Virus record (IMG/VR): IMGVR_UViG_3300013131_000218
Location: 1 to 26,236 of that record
Length of the DNA: 26,236 nucleotides
DNA from: a virus
Direction: 5' to 3' (one strand)
This document shows positions 8,796 through 16,558 of this stretch, piece after piece (positions within the stretch are counted from its first letter, which is position 1; each line of letters starts with the position of its first letter). The notes beneath the pieces are model-generated. The model ran no database searches, had not been told where the DNA came from, and saw only the letters and a program-made list of their open reading frames with translations. Made by a program: the position numbers and the translations under genes.

Positions 8796-10142
8796 ATGGG
8801 ACGTACAGTAGAAACCATTACCTTTAATCCAGGATCATCATTTAGCACTGGCACAGGAACATTTACTCCGCCGCCAGGAGGAATCGCTGCTGGCTCAACC
8901 GGACCTGTAACTAGTGGATTTGATATATCTGGGTTAGGTCCAGCAATTGAAGCCGCGCAGAGACAGGCACAAGATCAAGCCGCGCAAGCAAATATTCAAG
9001 CTGAAATTGAACGAAGAGCGCGCGAAATTGCAGATCAAATAATTGCAGAACAAGCACGACAAAATCAAGCAACGGCTAATGGCAGAATCTTTACTCGATT
9101 TGATATCGCCAGCGATATTATCGAAAACCAAAAGACGGAAGTTACGACAGGAGTATTTTCTGGTAATGCAGCTACAATGTCCGCTGCATATACTTCATCA
9201 GCTCAAAGCGTATCATCTAAAAAATACTTTTATGATGTTTGGAATGGCACGTCTTCGACATCAGAATCGCAATTTGCAGTAGCGTATGGTCATAGGTTAG
9301 GCTCTGGTTCATCTGCAGAAGGCACTTTAAATGATTCAGCAACTCGCGCGGTATATTCTCAATATCGTTTACTATTACTTGAACCAACAGACACGACATT
9401 TACATTTGCAAATTCTACAGATTCAAATTCAGTGTATTTTGTAAATTATACTCGAGCCAGAATTAAAGAAAAGCTAGATGCTGGTACCTGGGAACTTACT
9501 TTAGGTCAATTAAGTGGTTCAGCTGTACCAAACAATGTACATACTGGCTCAAATGTTAAATTAGCCGATAATCCAACATACATTACATTAATCGACGACT
9601 CTTCTAATACTTCAACGACTTCCGTAGTCAATGGATCTAGAGTATTTAATATTGTATCAGGATCGTTAATCAATGGTATTTATTCGTCAGCATCGCCTGT
9701 ATATTATGGATTAGCTTATCCTGATTTAGGTATTTTTGCTCTGAACGCCGATGTATTAGATGTATCTGCTTCATTTAATACTGTAACAGGATCGAATATT
9801 GCCGGAGACAATGCATTTAAATTGTTTACGGCTATATCAGGCGCAATGGCTGCTAGCAGTACTTTCGCAGCTCAAGGAAGATCGGCAGAATCAGTTTCTT
9901 CAACGCACTATTTTGTACGAGTAAAAAATGCTGAATATAACTTTTCAAACAATCCAACATTTGTTACAGGTTCAGTTGGAGAAATTGCTCAGGCTACATT
10001 TATCGGCGATCCTAAAGTTTACATTACAACCATAGGTATGTATAATGACAGACAGGAATTGTTAGCGGTTGGTAAATTAAGTCAACCTATCAAGAAGACA
10101 TTTAGTAATGAAGTTTTAATAAAGGTAAAACTCGACTTTTAA
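8796..10142 (+). CDS. Fibre-like virion protein with N-terminal coiled coil and shared C-terminal module
   Basis: This 448-residue protein has a Gly/Pro/Thr-rich start and an Ala/Gln/Glu-rich helix at about 49-92 (the stretch IQAEIERRAREIADQIIAEQ is typical coiled coil), then Ser/Thr/Gly-rich beta structure. The last 70 or so residues (YNFSNNPTF, then YITTIGMYNDRQELLAVGKL and PIKK) are clearly related to the C-terminus of the next gene at 10201 (EFNFTMNPTI, then YITTVGLYNDKGQLLAIGKL and PIRK). A shared end suggests that both proteins dock on, or are assembled through, the same partner. The start ATG 8796 follows taattaaaataaaat with no Shine-Dalgarno. The role is inferred as tail fibre or baseplate appendage. 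Confidence 0.6.
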   Translation: MGRTVETITFNPGSSFSTGTGTFTPPPGGIAAGSTGPVTSGFDISGLGPAIEAAQRQAQDQAAQANIQAEIERRAREIADQIIAEQARQNQATANGRIFTRFDIASDIIENQKTEVTTGVFSGNAATMSAAYTSSAQSVSSKKYFYDVWNGTSSTSESQFAVAYGHRLGSGSSAEGTLNDSATRAVYSQYRLLLLEPTDTTFTFANSTDSNSVYFVNYTRARIKEKLDAGTWELTLGQLSGSAVPNNVHTGSNVKLADNPTYITLIDDSSNTSTTSVVNGSRVFNIVSGSLINGIYSSASPVYYGLAYPDLGIFALNADVLDVSASFNTVTGSNIAGDNAFKLFTAISGAMAASSTFAAQGRSAESVSSTHYFVRVKNAEYNFSNNPTFVTGSVGEIAQATFIGDPKVYITTIGMYNDRQELLAVGKLSQPIKKTFSNEVLIKVKLDF

Positions 10143-10156
10143 AAATAACCAATAAG

Positions 10157-10188
10157 TAGGCTCTTTGGTATTTATATTAAAGAGCCTA
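10157..10188 (+). promoter_or_regulatory. Perfect 10-bp hairpin with the recurrent motif in its loop
   Basis: TAGGCTCTTT (10157-10166) and AAAGAGCCTA (10179-10188) are perfect inverted repeats around a 12-base loop, GGTATTTATATT. The loop and the start of the right arm contain a variant of the recurrent motif (GTATTTATATTAAAG). It lies between the stop at 10142 and the ATG at 10201. No T-run follows, so it is not a classic terminator, although termination, RNA processing or promoter control are all possible. Confidence 0.65.
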
Positions 10189-10200
10189 TTTACTATTCAT

Positions 10201-11964
10201 ATGGCAAAGTCAGGAGTTTTTAAAACGATAAAAGATCGAGATAAATCGATTACGCCCTTTAAAGTTTATAAATCATGGGGATATAGTACAACATCTAGCT
10301 TACAGTTAGATAATATTTCTAGATTTGCTGCAATAAAGCCAAATCCTAAATCATTTAATGGAAGCATATTAACGCTTGACAGTCAACAGTACTTAAATGA
10401 TAGTTCATCTGCATTAATCAATTCATCTAGTCAAAAAGAATCTGGACTGTATTGGTATAGCATTGATCATTTATATTATAAACGAGCTGGTGTACCGTAT
10501 GACGTATTTGGTAATAGCAATCAACAAAATATATATCGAACTCTTTATCCTGAAGCATCGATAATTAGTATTCCACAAGCTCGATTCGGAGAAACGATAC
10601 GACCTGAATCAATTGAATTACGTTTACGAAATTCGCAATTAAATGCAGTTAGTATGTCTTTGTATGACGATGGAAATGGAAATTTAATTGACTCGTCATT
10701 AAGTTCATCGATTTCCAATGAATTGATTTATTTAACGATAAATTCAATGCGATACGCGCCTAATTGGACAAACAATACTTCAATAGCATTAAATACTGAT
10801 ACAGACGTGACAGAAATTTCAACGGAAACGGTAATACCTGATTTAATTATATCTGCAAAAAATGTTTGGATAACGAACAATTCTGGATATAATATCGGAT
10901 CGACAAACTGGGGCGAAGCTGCTGCATTTTCTGATAATAGCTATATTAGAATACCTACTAACGATCGAATGAATTTCGAACAAGATGACAATTATTCCAT
11001 AGCATTTTGGGCAACGCTGCCTTCGACAATATCTAGAAAAAAGCATTTATTAACTAAACGATCTACAGGATTAATCGATCGATTCAACCCTAATACTCGA
11101 TTGCTAGTACATGGAGATTTTGATACTAACAGTTCTCAATATCCATTTGATATGTATATTGACGATGCCGGCACTGGATTACCAGCAGTTGTTTGCAATT
11201 ACAAGGCTTCAGGCCAAATGGCAAGTGTACAGTATTCAGCTTCATTGGCAGATACAGCAAATTTAAATCATTTTGTATTTCAAAAAACAGGTTCAGTTAT
11301 AGAATTGTATTTCAATGGCCAGCTTCAAAGCTCGGCTTCAGTACCTGCAGGTAATATACAAAATCAAGCAGATATCTTTATTGGATCGTTAGGATTAGAT
11401 TCAAGTGGTAACGGAAAAGATGGATATTATGGATACATTCGAGAGTTTTTAATGTTTGATAAATCATTAACGCAAACCGAAATTACACAATTAACGCATA
11501 CCGGATCTAATTTAATGTCTACGAACAGAAATATTGTAGGTAATGTATTCTATGAACATGGAATTGTTGTACTGTCTGATCCTAGACCTAAATATGGAAC
11601 TGAACAATATCGAATGTTTGCCGATCAATTAATTAATCTTCGAACGAATACACTTGAGCCATCTTATTTAGATGAATTTTATTTAGAATTCAATTCAACG
11701 AAAACGTTGTATGAGCATGAATATATTTGTAAAATGCGCGGAGATGAATTCAATTTTACTATGAATCCAACCATACGTAAAAATAACAATCCAGGCAGCG
11801 AATTTCCAAAATCGTTTGTAGCTTTAGATGAATTTGCTCCATATATTACAACGGTAGGATTATACAATGATAAAGGTCAGCTTCTGGCAATTGGAAAGCT
11901 AGGAACACCTATACGTAAACGAGATGATGTTGATTTGAATATTATTGTGCGATTTGACGCTTAA
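10201..11964 (+). CDS. LamG-domain fibre/adhesin-like virion protein
   Basis: The protein is 587 residues long from ATG 10201 (MAKSGVFKTIKDRDKSITPF). An in-frame TTG at 10165 lies inside the hairpin and is rejected as start. Residues about 240-433 form a LamG/concanavalin-like sandwich: 'SYIRIPTNDRMNFEQDDNYS' with 'IAFWATL', then FNGQLQSSASVP, 'IFIGSLG' and 'GYIREFLMFDKSLT'. Such domains bind glycans in many surface proteins. The C-terminal 75 or so residues repeat the module that ends the preceding gene. It probably forms part of a tail appendage contacting the host surface; receptor binding is inference. The next gene begins 13 bases later and so probably shares the transcript, even though it encodes a nuclease. 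Confidence 0.65.
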   Translation: MAKSGVFKTIKDRDKSITPFKVYKSWGYSTTSSLQLDNISRFAAIKPNPKSFNGSILTLDSQQYLNDSSSALINSSSQKESGLYWYSIDHLYYKRAGVPYDVFGNSNQQNIYRTLYPEASIISIPQARFGETIRPESIELRLRNSQLNAVSMSLYDDGNGNLIDSSLSSSISNELIYLTINSMRYAPNWTNNTSIALNTDTDVTEISTETVIPDLIISAKNVWITNNSGYNIGSTNWGEAAAFSDNSYIRIPTNDRMNFEQDDNYSIAFWATLPSTISRKKHLLTKRSTGLIDRFNPNTRLLVHGDFDTNSSQYPFDMYIDDAGTGLPAVVCNYKASGQMASVQYSASLADTANLNHFVFQKTGSVIELYFNGQLQSSASVPAGNIQNQADIFIGSLGLDSSGNGKDGYYGYIREFLMFDKSLTQTEITQLTHTGSNLMSTNRNIVGNVFYEHGIVVLSDPRPKYGTEQYRMFADQLINLRTNTLEPSYLDEFYLEFNSTKTLYEHEYICKMRGDEFNFTMNPTIRKNNNPGSEFPKSFVALDEFAPYITTVGLYNDKGQLLAIGKLGTPIRKRDDVDLNIIVRFDA

Positions 11965-11977
11965 AATAAAATTAGTT

Positions 11978-12379
11978 ATGGCAAGAAAAAAGTTTAGTAG
12001 AAAGCAGGTAGCTGCGAAATATGGATTTCGAAGCGGTTTAGAAATGGAAATTAATGAGTCGCTTACTTCTCGAGGCATCGATGGCCAATACGAGCAAAAT
12101 GTTATTGAATTCATCAAACCTGTAACCAAGCACAAATACCGACCTGATTTTCGTTTACCAAATGGTATATTCGTGGAAACGAAAGGAAGATTTCTAGCTG
12201 CTGATAGAAAAAAGCATTTGTTAATTAAAGAACAGTGCCCTGAATTAGATATTCGATTTCTATTTCAAAATTCCAAAGCAAAAATTTCAAAAAATTCAAA
12301 AACTACTTACGCCACGTGGTGTGAGAAAAATGGATTTCTTTATGCAGATAAAGACATTCCCGAAGAATGGTTCAATTAA
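11978..12379 (+). CDS. Holliday junction resolvase, T7 endonuclease I family
   Basis: This 133-residue protein from ATG 11978 has the full T7 endonuclease I (gene 3) pattern. GFRSGLE carries Glu22, YRPDFRLPNGIFVETKGRF carries Asp57, Glu67 and Lys69, then come DRKKHLLIKEQCPELDIRF and a C-terminal IPEEWF. These correspond to the family's four catalytic residues (E-D-E-K of the PD-(D/E)xK fold), all present. Length is close to the family norm (about 150), with a slightly short N-terminus. In T7 the dimer resolves branched DNA during packaging and degrades host DNA. T4 itself uses the unrelated gp49 endonuclease VII for this, so a T7-type enzyme in a T4-like phage is a replacement worth noting. 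It stands directly before the primase and recombination genes. Confidence 0.93.
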   Translation: MARKKFSRKQVAAKYGFRSGLEMEINESLTSRGIDGQYEQNVIEFIKPVTKHKYRPDFRLPNGIFVETKGRFLAADRKKHLLIKEQCPELDIRFLFQNSKAKISKNSKTTYATWCEKNGFLYADKDIPEEWFN

Positions 12380-12388
12380 ATTTGTATT

Positions 12389-12415
12389 ATAGAAATAATT
12401 TTCATATATTTCTAT
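12389..12415 (+). promoter_or_regulatory. 9-bp inverted repeat immediately before the primase start
   Basis: ATAGAAATA (12389-12397) and TATTTCTAT (12407-12415) are perfect complements around a 9-base loop (ATTTTCATA), and the right arm ends one base before the ATG at 12417. It occupies most of the 37-base gap between resolvase and primase genes. This gap lacks the ATATTTATT motif found at other unit boundaries. The element may limit primase translation or mark an RNA end; that role is inferred. Confidence 0.5.
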
Positions 12416-12416
12416 C

Positions 12417-13370
12417 ATGAATAATTCTAGATTGATTGAACTGCTTCAGACACAGTTAGGCAAAGGCAAGCAAACTAATAAAGGAAACATGGCATTTTGC
12501 TGCCCTTTCTGTTCATCGTCTAAGAAAAAGTTAGAAGTTCAGACTGTTACATCTGATTCAGGTGACAACCCATGGCATTGTTGGATATGTAACAAGTCAG
12601 GTAAAAAGCTTACTTCCTTGTTTAAAGCTTTGAACTTAGGCCGAGATTTAATTTCTGAATTGCATCGGATTGTAGGCACCCAAACTAAGTATAGTAGTTT
12701 TTCGAAAGGTGATGCACGTGAGTCTACGAATGTACTCGACCTACCAAAAGGGTTTATTCCTTTACACAACTATTCCAATTCAATTGAATATAAAAATGCT
12801 ATACACTATCTAAATGTAAAGCGAGACGTGTCTTTGTCTGAAATTGTTAAATATGGTATTGGGTATTGTGAAGAAGGAGAATACAGTAAAAAAATAATTA
12901 TTCCTTCCTATGATGAGACAGGTAAATTGAACTTTTTCGTTGGTAGGTCCTATTACGATGACGACCCGTTTAAACATAAAAATCCAGACTTTTCTAAAAA
13001 TTGCGTTGGATTTGAATTGTTTATAAATTGGGATCTTCCAATTGTGTTAGTTGAAGGAGCGTTTGACGCAATTGCAGTAAGACGAAATGCAATTCCATTG
13101 TTTGGAAAAACAATATCTGAAGATTTGCGAAAGAAAATTATCGAGCGCAAAGTATCTAAAGTATACATTTGTCTAGATAAAGATGCTCAAAAACAAGCCC
13201 TGCAGCATGCAGAGTATTTTATGAACAATGGCGTTCAAGTGTATTTTGTTGATTTACATGATAAAGACCCTGCAGAAATTGGGTTTGAAACTATGATAAC
13301 GTTAATTAAAGAAACGAAGCCGCTTTCGTTTACGAAATTTATTGAATATAAACTATTTGCAAAAATATGA
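12417..13370 (+). CDS. DNA primase, T4 gp61 / DnaG-type (zinc ribbon plus TOPRIM)
   Basis: This 317-residue protein has an N-terminal zinc ribbon (Cys29-x2-Cys32, CCPFC; Cys55-x2-Cys58, HCWIC) and a C-terminal TOPRIM domain. TOPRIM shows the conserved Glu213 in VLVEGAFDAIAV and the Asp pair in LDKDAQ (Asp254, Asp256), which bind the catalytic metal. The size is close to T4 gp61 (342 aa). Such primases make short RNA primers for lagging-strand synthesis with a DnaB-type helicase, which is not in this window. Its TGA stop overlaps the ATG of the next gene by four bases (ATGA), so the primase and the Mre11-Rad50 fusion are translationally coupled. The start ATG 12417 directly follows a hairpin and has no Shine-Dalgarno. 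Confidence 0.9.
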   Translation: MNNSRLIELLQTQLGKGKQTNKGNMAFCCPFCSSSKKKLEVQTVTSDSGDNPWHCWICNKSGKKLTSLFKALNLGRDLISELHRIVGTQTKYSSFSKGDARESTNVLDLPKGFIPLHNYSNSIEYKNAIHYLNVKRDVSLSEIVKYGIGYCEEGEYSKKIIIPSYDETGKLNFFVGRSYYDDDPFKHKNPDFSKNCVGFELFINWDLPIVLVEGAFDAIAVRRNAIPLFGKTISEDLRKKIIERKVSKVYICLDKDAQKQALQHAEYFMNNGVQVYFVDLHDKDPAEIGFETMITLIKETKPLSFTKFIEYKLFAKI

Positions 13371-16300
13371 TAAGAGGAAAGAAAATTGACATTGGTATTT
13401 CGAAAATTGATAAAATTTATCATATTTCAGATGTACATATTAGAAACTTAAAAAGGCACAAAGAGTATCGAATTGTATTTGATCGAGTAGTCGAATCAAT
13501 TAAATCTACTTGCACTGAAAATTCTATAATTTTTTTAGGAGGAGATATAGTGCATGCAAAAACAGATATGACTCCAGAGCTAGTTCAATCAGTTCAGGAA
13601 TTTTTCAAAATGTTTGCAGACATAGCTCCTACAATATTAATTACGGGCAATCACGACTGCAATCTAAACAATAAAACTAGATTAGACGCTTTAACGCCAA
13701 TCGTTAATGCACTTAATCATACAAATTTACTATATCTTAAAGATTCGGGCGTTTATCAAGTGGCGGATAAAACGTTTGTAGTTATGTCTGTATTTGATAA
13801 ACCAAAAGACTTTATTCGCGCAAATGACGTAAAAGGATCGTATAAAATTGCTCTTCATCATGGCGCAGTTAATTCAGCTGTTACAGACATTGGATTTACT
13901 TTAGTTAATGAAAATGTGCCAATTGAATTATTTGATGGATATGATTTAGTATTGTTAGGTGATATTCATAAACCAGCTCAATATTTAAATCATGAAAAAA
14001 CAATAGCTTATCCTGGTTCAACGATTCAACAAAATCATGCAGAAGCATTAGATCATGGATATTTAGTATGGGATACGGCTACAAAACAATCTGAATTTAT
14101 TGTAATAGAAAACGATTTTTGCTATTATACAGTTGATATTGATAATAGTAAATACATACCATTGCCTGAAAAATTAAAAGACAAACAAATTCGTTTAAGA
14201 ATTCGGTCACAAAATACAGATACTGCAGATCTAAAGAAAATCATAGCAGAAATTAAATCGAGTTATCGTATAGAAGAAACGACAGTACAGCGAATATCAG
14301 ATTATCAAAACAATCGAAATCGTGTATCTCGAATTAATATTGGAGATGTACGCGATACAGAATATCAAAATGATTTGATAACGAAATATTTAGAAAATAA
14401 ATTTGCATTAGAAGATGACATGTTAGACGGTGTACGTTATGTTAACCGTATGGTAAATTCCGGACTGAAACATTTAGAGGTAAGTCGCAATGTATCATGG
14501 GTACCTAAACGATTTGAATTTTCCAACATGTTTAGTTATGGCAAAAATAATGTCGTAGACTTTACCAACATGAAAGGTTTGTATGGCTTATTTGCTCCAA
14601 ACGCTTCAGGAAAATCTACATTTTTAGATTCAGTTACATATTGTATATTTGATAAATGTAGTCGTGCTTCAAAAGCATCAAATGTACTAAACAATCGAGC
14701 AAGTTCATTTTCATGCAAATTTGAGTTTGAATTAAATGGAAAAGATTATGTTATTGAACGTACAGGCACGAAGGGTCGCCACAATCATGTTCGAGTAGCA
14801 GTTAATTTTTACAGTGTAGATGAATTAGGCAATCAAGAATCTTTAAATGGTAAAGAGCGTAGCGAAACCAACGCAAATATACGAACAGTACTCGGCACGT
14901 ATGAAGATTTTGTTTTAACAACGCTATCCATACAAAACAACAATTCAGGATTTATTGATATGGATCAAAGAAATCGTAAAGATTTACTTTCACAATTTCT
15001 AGACATAAACATTTTTGAAGAATTATATTCAGTCGCCAATGAAGACATCAAGGAAGTTGCTACATTACTTAAAGAATATACTAAACAAGATTTAGATACT
15101 AAATTAGCAGAATCATTGACTGATATAAAAATATATTCAGCATCGTATCAAGATTTACTACAAGAAAAACAACTGTTAGACGAAAAAATTGACGTTTATA
15201 CTGACAACATTTTAAACTTGACTTCGACACTAGTAACGGTAGATTCGTCTATAACAGATTTAAATCAACTAGTTACTTTGAAATCTTCTATAGAAACGAA
15301 AATTTCTGAAATTGAAGATAAAATTGAATCAATTGACGAATTAATTGTCGATACGCAACAAAAAATTAATGAATATACATTACAGCTGACTACATTTAAT
15401 GTAAGCGATTTAAAGGATAAAATTTCCAGTTTAGAAACGTTACGGTCTGAAGAAAAAGGTATTTTATTGAAAATTGAACGACTTAAAACGGAAGTGTCGA
15501 ATAAACTTGAAAAAATGAAAAAATTGGAAAGTTTAGAGTATGATGAAAATTGCGAATTTTGCATGAATAATATTTTTGTCAAAGACGCTATTGAAACGAA
15601 AGAATCTATTAAATTAGACGCGCTAAAAGGTGATGAAATGTCTAGACATTTAACTAGTATACGAGAAAAGATGGAAGCGTATTCGTCAGCGCAGTCTGAA
15701 TTAAATGAATATAACGATTTACTTCAATTAAAATCGACTACTGAATTGTCTTTAAGTAATTTGCGACAGCAGCTGCAAACAAATTCAGAGTTAGAAATCA
15801 AAGCAAATAATTTACTTTCTGAAGCAAAACATAAAATTGAAGAATATCATAAAACCAAAGATATCATTGCTGCTAATTTAGAAATAAACGCTCAAATTGA
15901 AAGTTTAAAGCTAGAATTGGATTATAAAAAATCTGAATTGAAAGGTATCGATCAAGAAATACTTTCTACGCATTCTAATTTATCTGTTGCTGAAAAAACA
16001 AAACAACATGCAGAAGATTCCATTCAAAAACTTAAAGAATTAACGCAGCAGTATAAATTTTATGAATATTATTTAAAGGCAGTTTCTCGAGATGGAGTTC
16101 CATATGATTTAATTTCAACTGCAGTTCCTTACATCGAGCAGGAAATCAATAACATACTTTCTCAAATTGTCGACTTCAATTTGATGCTGGATATGGACGG
16201 CAAAAATATCAATTGTCATATTGTATATGATGAAGATAATTTTTGGCCTATTGAGCTTACTTCAGGCATGGAAAAATTTATATCTTCATTGGCTATTCGA

Positions 16301-16534
16301 ACGGCTTTAGTTAATGTATCTAATTTACCCAGACCAAATTTTCTAGCAATTGATGAAGGCTTTGGTGTACTTGATTCAGACAACATGAATTCCATGTTCA
16401 ACTTATTTGATTATATGAAAACGCAATTTTCATTTATTATGATTATTTCGCACATAGATTCAATGCGGGATATTGTAGACAAACTAGTAGAAATTACAAA
16501 ATCTAAAGGACAATCCAAAATTCATTTTGTATGA
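13367..16534 (+). CDS. Fused Mre11-Rad50 (SbcD-SbcC; T4 gp47-gp46) recombination nuclease
   Basis: This single 1055-residue frame contains both subunits. Residues 1 to about 390 are a calcineurin-like metallophosphoesterase: ISDVHI (Asp22, His24), GGD (Asp60), GNHD (Asn95, His96), 'ALHHGAV' and LLGDIHK. Residues about 395-1055 are a Rad50/SMC ATPase: Walker A GLFAPNASGKST (Lys416), a long coiled coil, a zinc hook CEFC (Cys729, Cys732), another coiled coil, an ABC-signature-like LTSGMEKF (about 965-971) and Walker B NFLAIDEGFG (Asp996, Glu997). All key residues are intact and there is no internal stop. In T4 gp47 and gp46 are separate proteins that resect DNA ends for recombination-dependent replication. 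A fusion fixes the subunit ratio at 1:1. It overlaps the primase gene by four bases. Confidence 0.93.
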   Translation: MIRGKKIDIGISKIDKIYHISDVHIRNLKRHKEYRIVFDRVVESIKSTCTENSIIFLGGDIVHAKTDMTPELVQSVQEFFKMFADIAPTILITGNHDCNLNNKTRLDALTPIVNALNHTNLLYLKDSGVYQVADKTFVVMSVFDKPKDFIRANDVKGSYKIALHHGAVNSAVTDIGFTLVNENVPIELFDGYDLVLLGDIHKPAQYLNHEKTIAYPGSTIQQNHAEALDHGYLVWDTATKQSEFIVIENDFCYYTVDIDNSKYIPLPEKLKDKQIRLRIRSQNTDTADLKKIIAEIKSSYRIEETTVQRISDYQNNRNRVSRINIGDVRDTEYQNDLITKYLENKFALEDDMLDGVRYVNRMVNSGLKHLEVSRNVSWVPKRFEFSNMFSYGKNNVVDFTNMKGLYGLFAPNASGKSTFLDSVTYCIFDKCSRASKASNVLNNRASSFSCKFEFELNGKDYVIERTGTKGRHNHVRVAVNFYSVDELGNQESLNGKERSETNANIRTVLGTYEDFVLTTLSIQNNNSGFIDMDQRNRKDLLSQFLDINIFEELYSVANEDIKEVATLLKEYTKQDLDTKLAESLTDIKIYSASYQDLLQEKQLLDEKIDVYTDNILNLTSTLVTVDSSITDLNQLVTLKSSIETKISEIEDKIESIDELIVDTQQKINEYTLQLTTFNVSDLKDKISSLETLRSEEKGILLKIERLKTEVSNKLEKMKKLESLEYDENCEFCMNNIFVKDAIETKESIKLDALKGDEMSRHLTSIREKMEAYSSAQSELNEYNDLLQLKSTTELSLSNLRQQLQTNSELEIKANNLLSEAKHKIEEYHKTKDIIAANLEINAQIESLKLELDYKKSELKGIDQEILSTHSNLSVAEKTKQHAEDSIQKLKELTQQYKFYEYYLKAVSRDGVPYDLISTAVPYIEQEINNILSQIVDFNLMLDMDGKNINCHIVYDEDNFWPIELTSGMEKFISSLAIRTALVNVSNLPRPNFLAIDEGFGVLDSDNMNSMFNLFDYMKTQFSFIMIISHIDSMRDIVDKLVEITKSKGQSKIHFV

Positions 16535-16556
16535 TATTTATTTTAAAGTATCGTAC
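16529..16556 (+). promoter_or_regulatory. 8-bp stem (one G-U) with the recurrent motif at its loop
   Basis: GTATGATA (16529-16536) can pair with TATCGTAC (16549-16556) with one G-U wobble around a 12-base loop. The motif ATATTTATTTTAAAG (16534-16548) covers the loop and the inner end of the left arm. It spans the TGA stop of the preceding gene (16532-16534) and ends two bases before the ATG at 16559. Confidence 0.5.
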
Positions 16557-16558
16557 GA

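Noticed and set aside
10157-10188. Rho-independent terminator
   Set aside because: The stem is good but is followed by TTTACTATTC rather than a T-run, and the loop carries the promoter-like motif; kept as a regulatory element instead.
10165-10200. N-terminal extension of the LamG protein from TTG 10165
   Set aside because: The extension lies inside the perfect hairpin and motif. ATG 10201 gives a normal start for the protein.
11945-11977. Earlier start for the resolvase, overlapping the LamG gene
   Set aside because: ATG 11978 begins MARKKFSRKQ, which gives a length and spacing of catalytic residues in line with T7 endonuclease I; the upstream residues look like read-through of the other frame.
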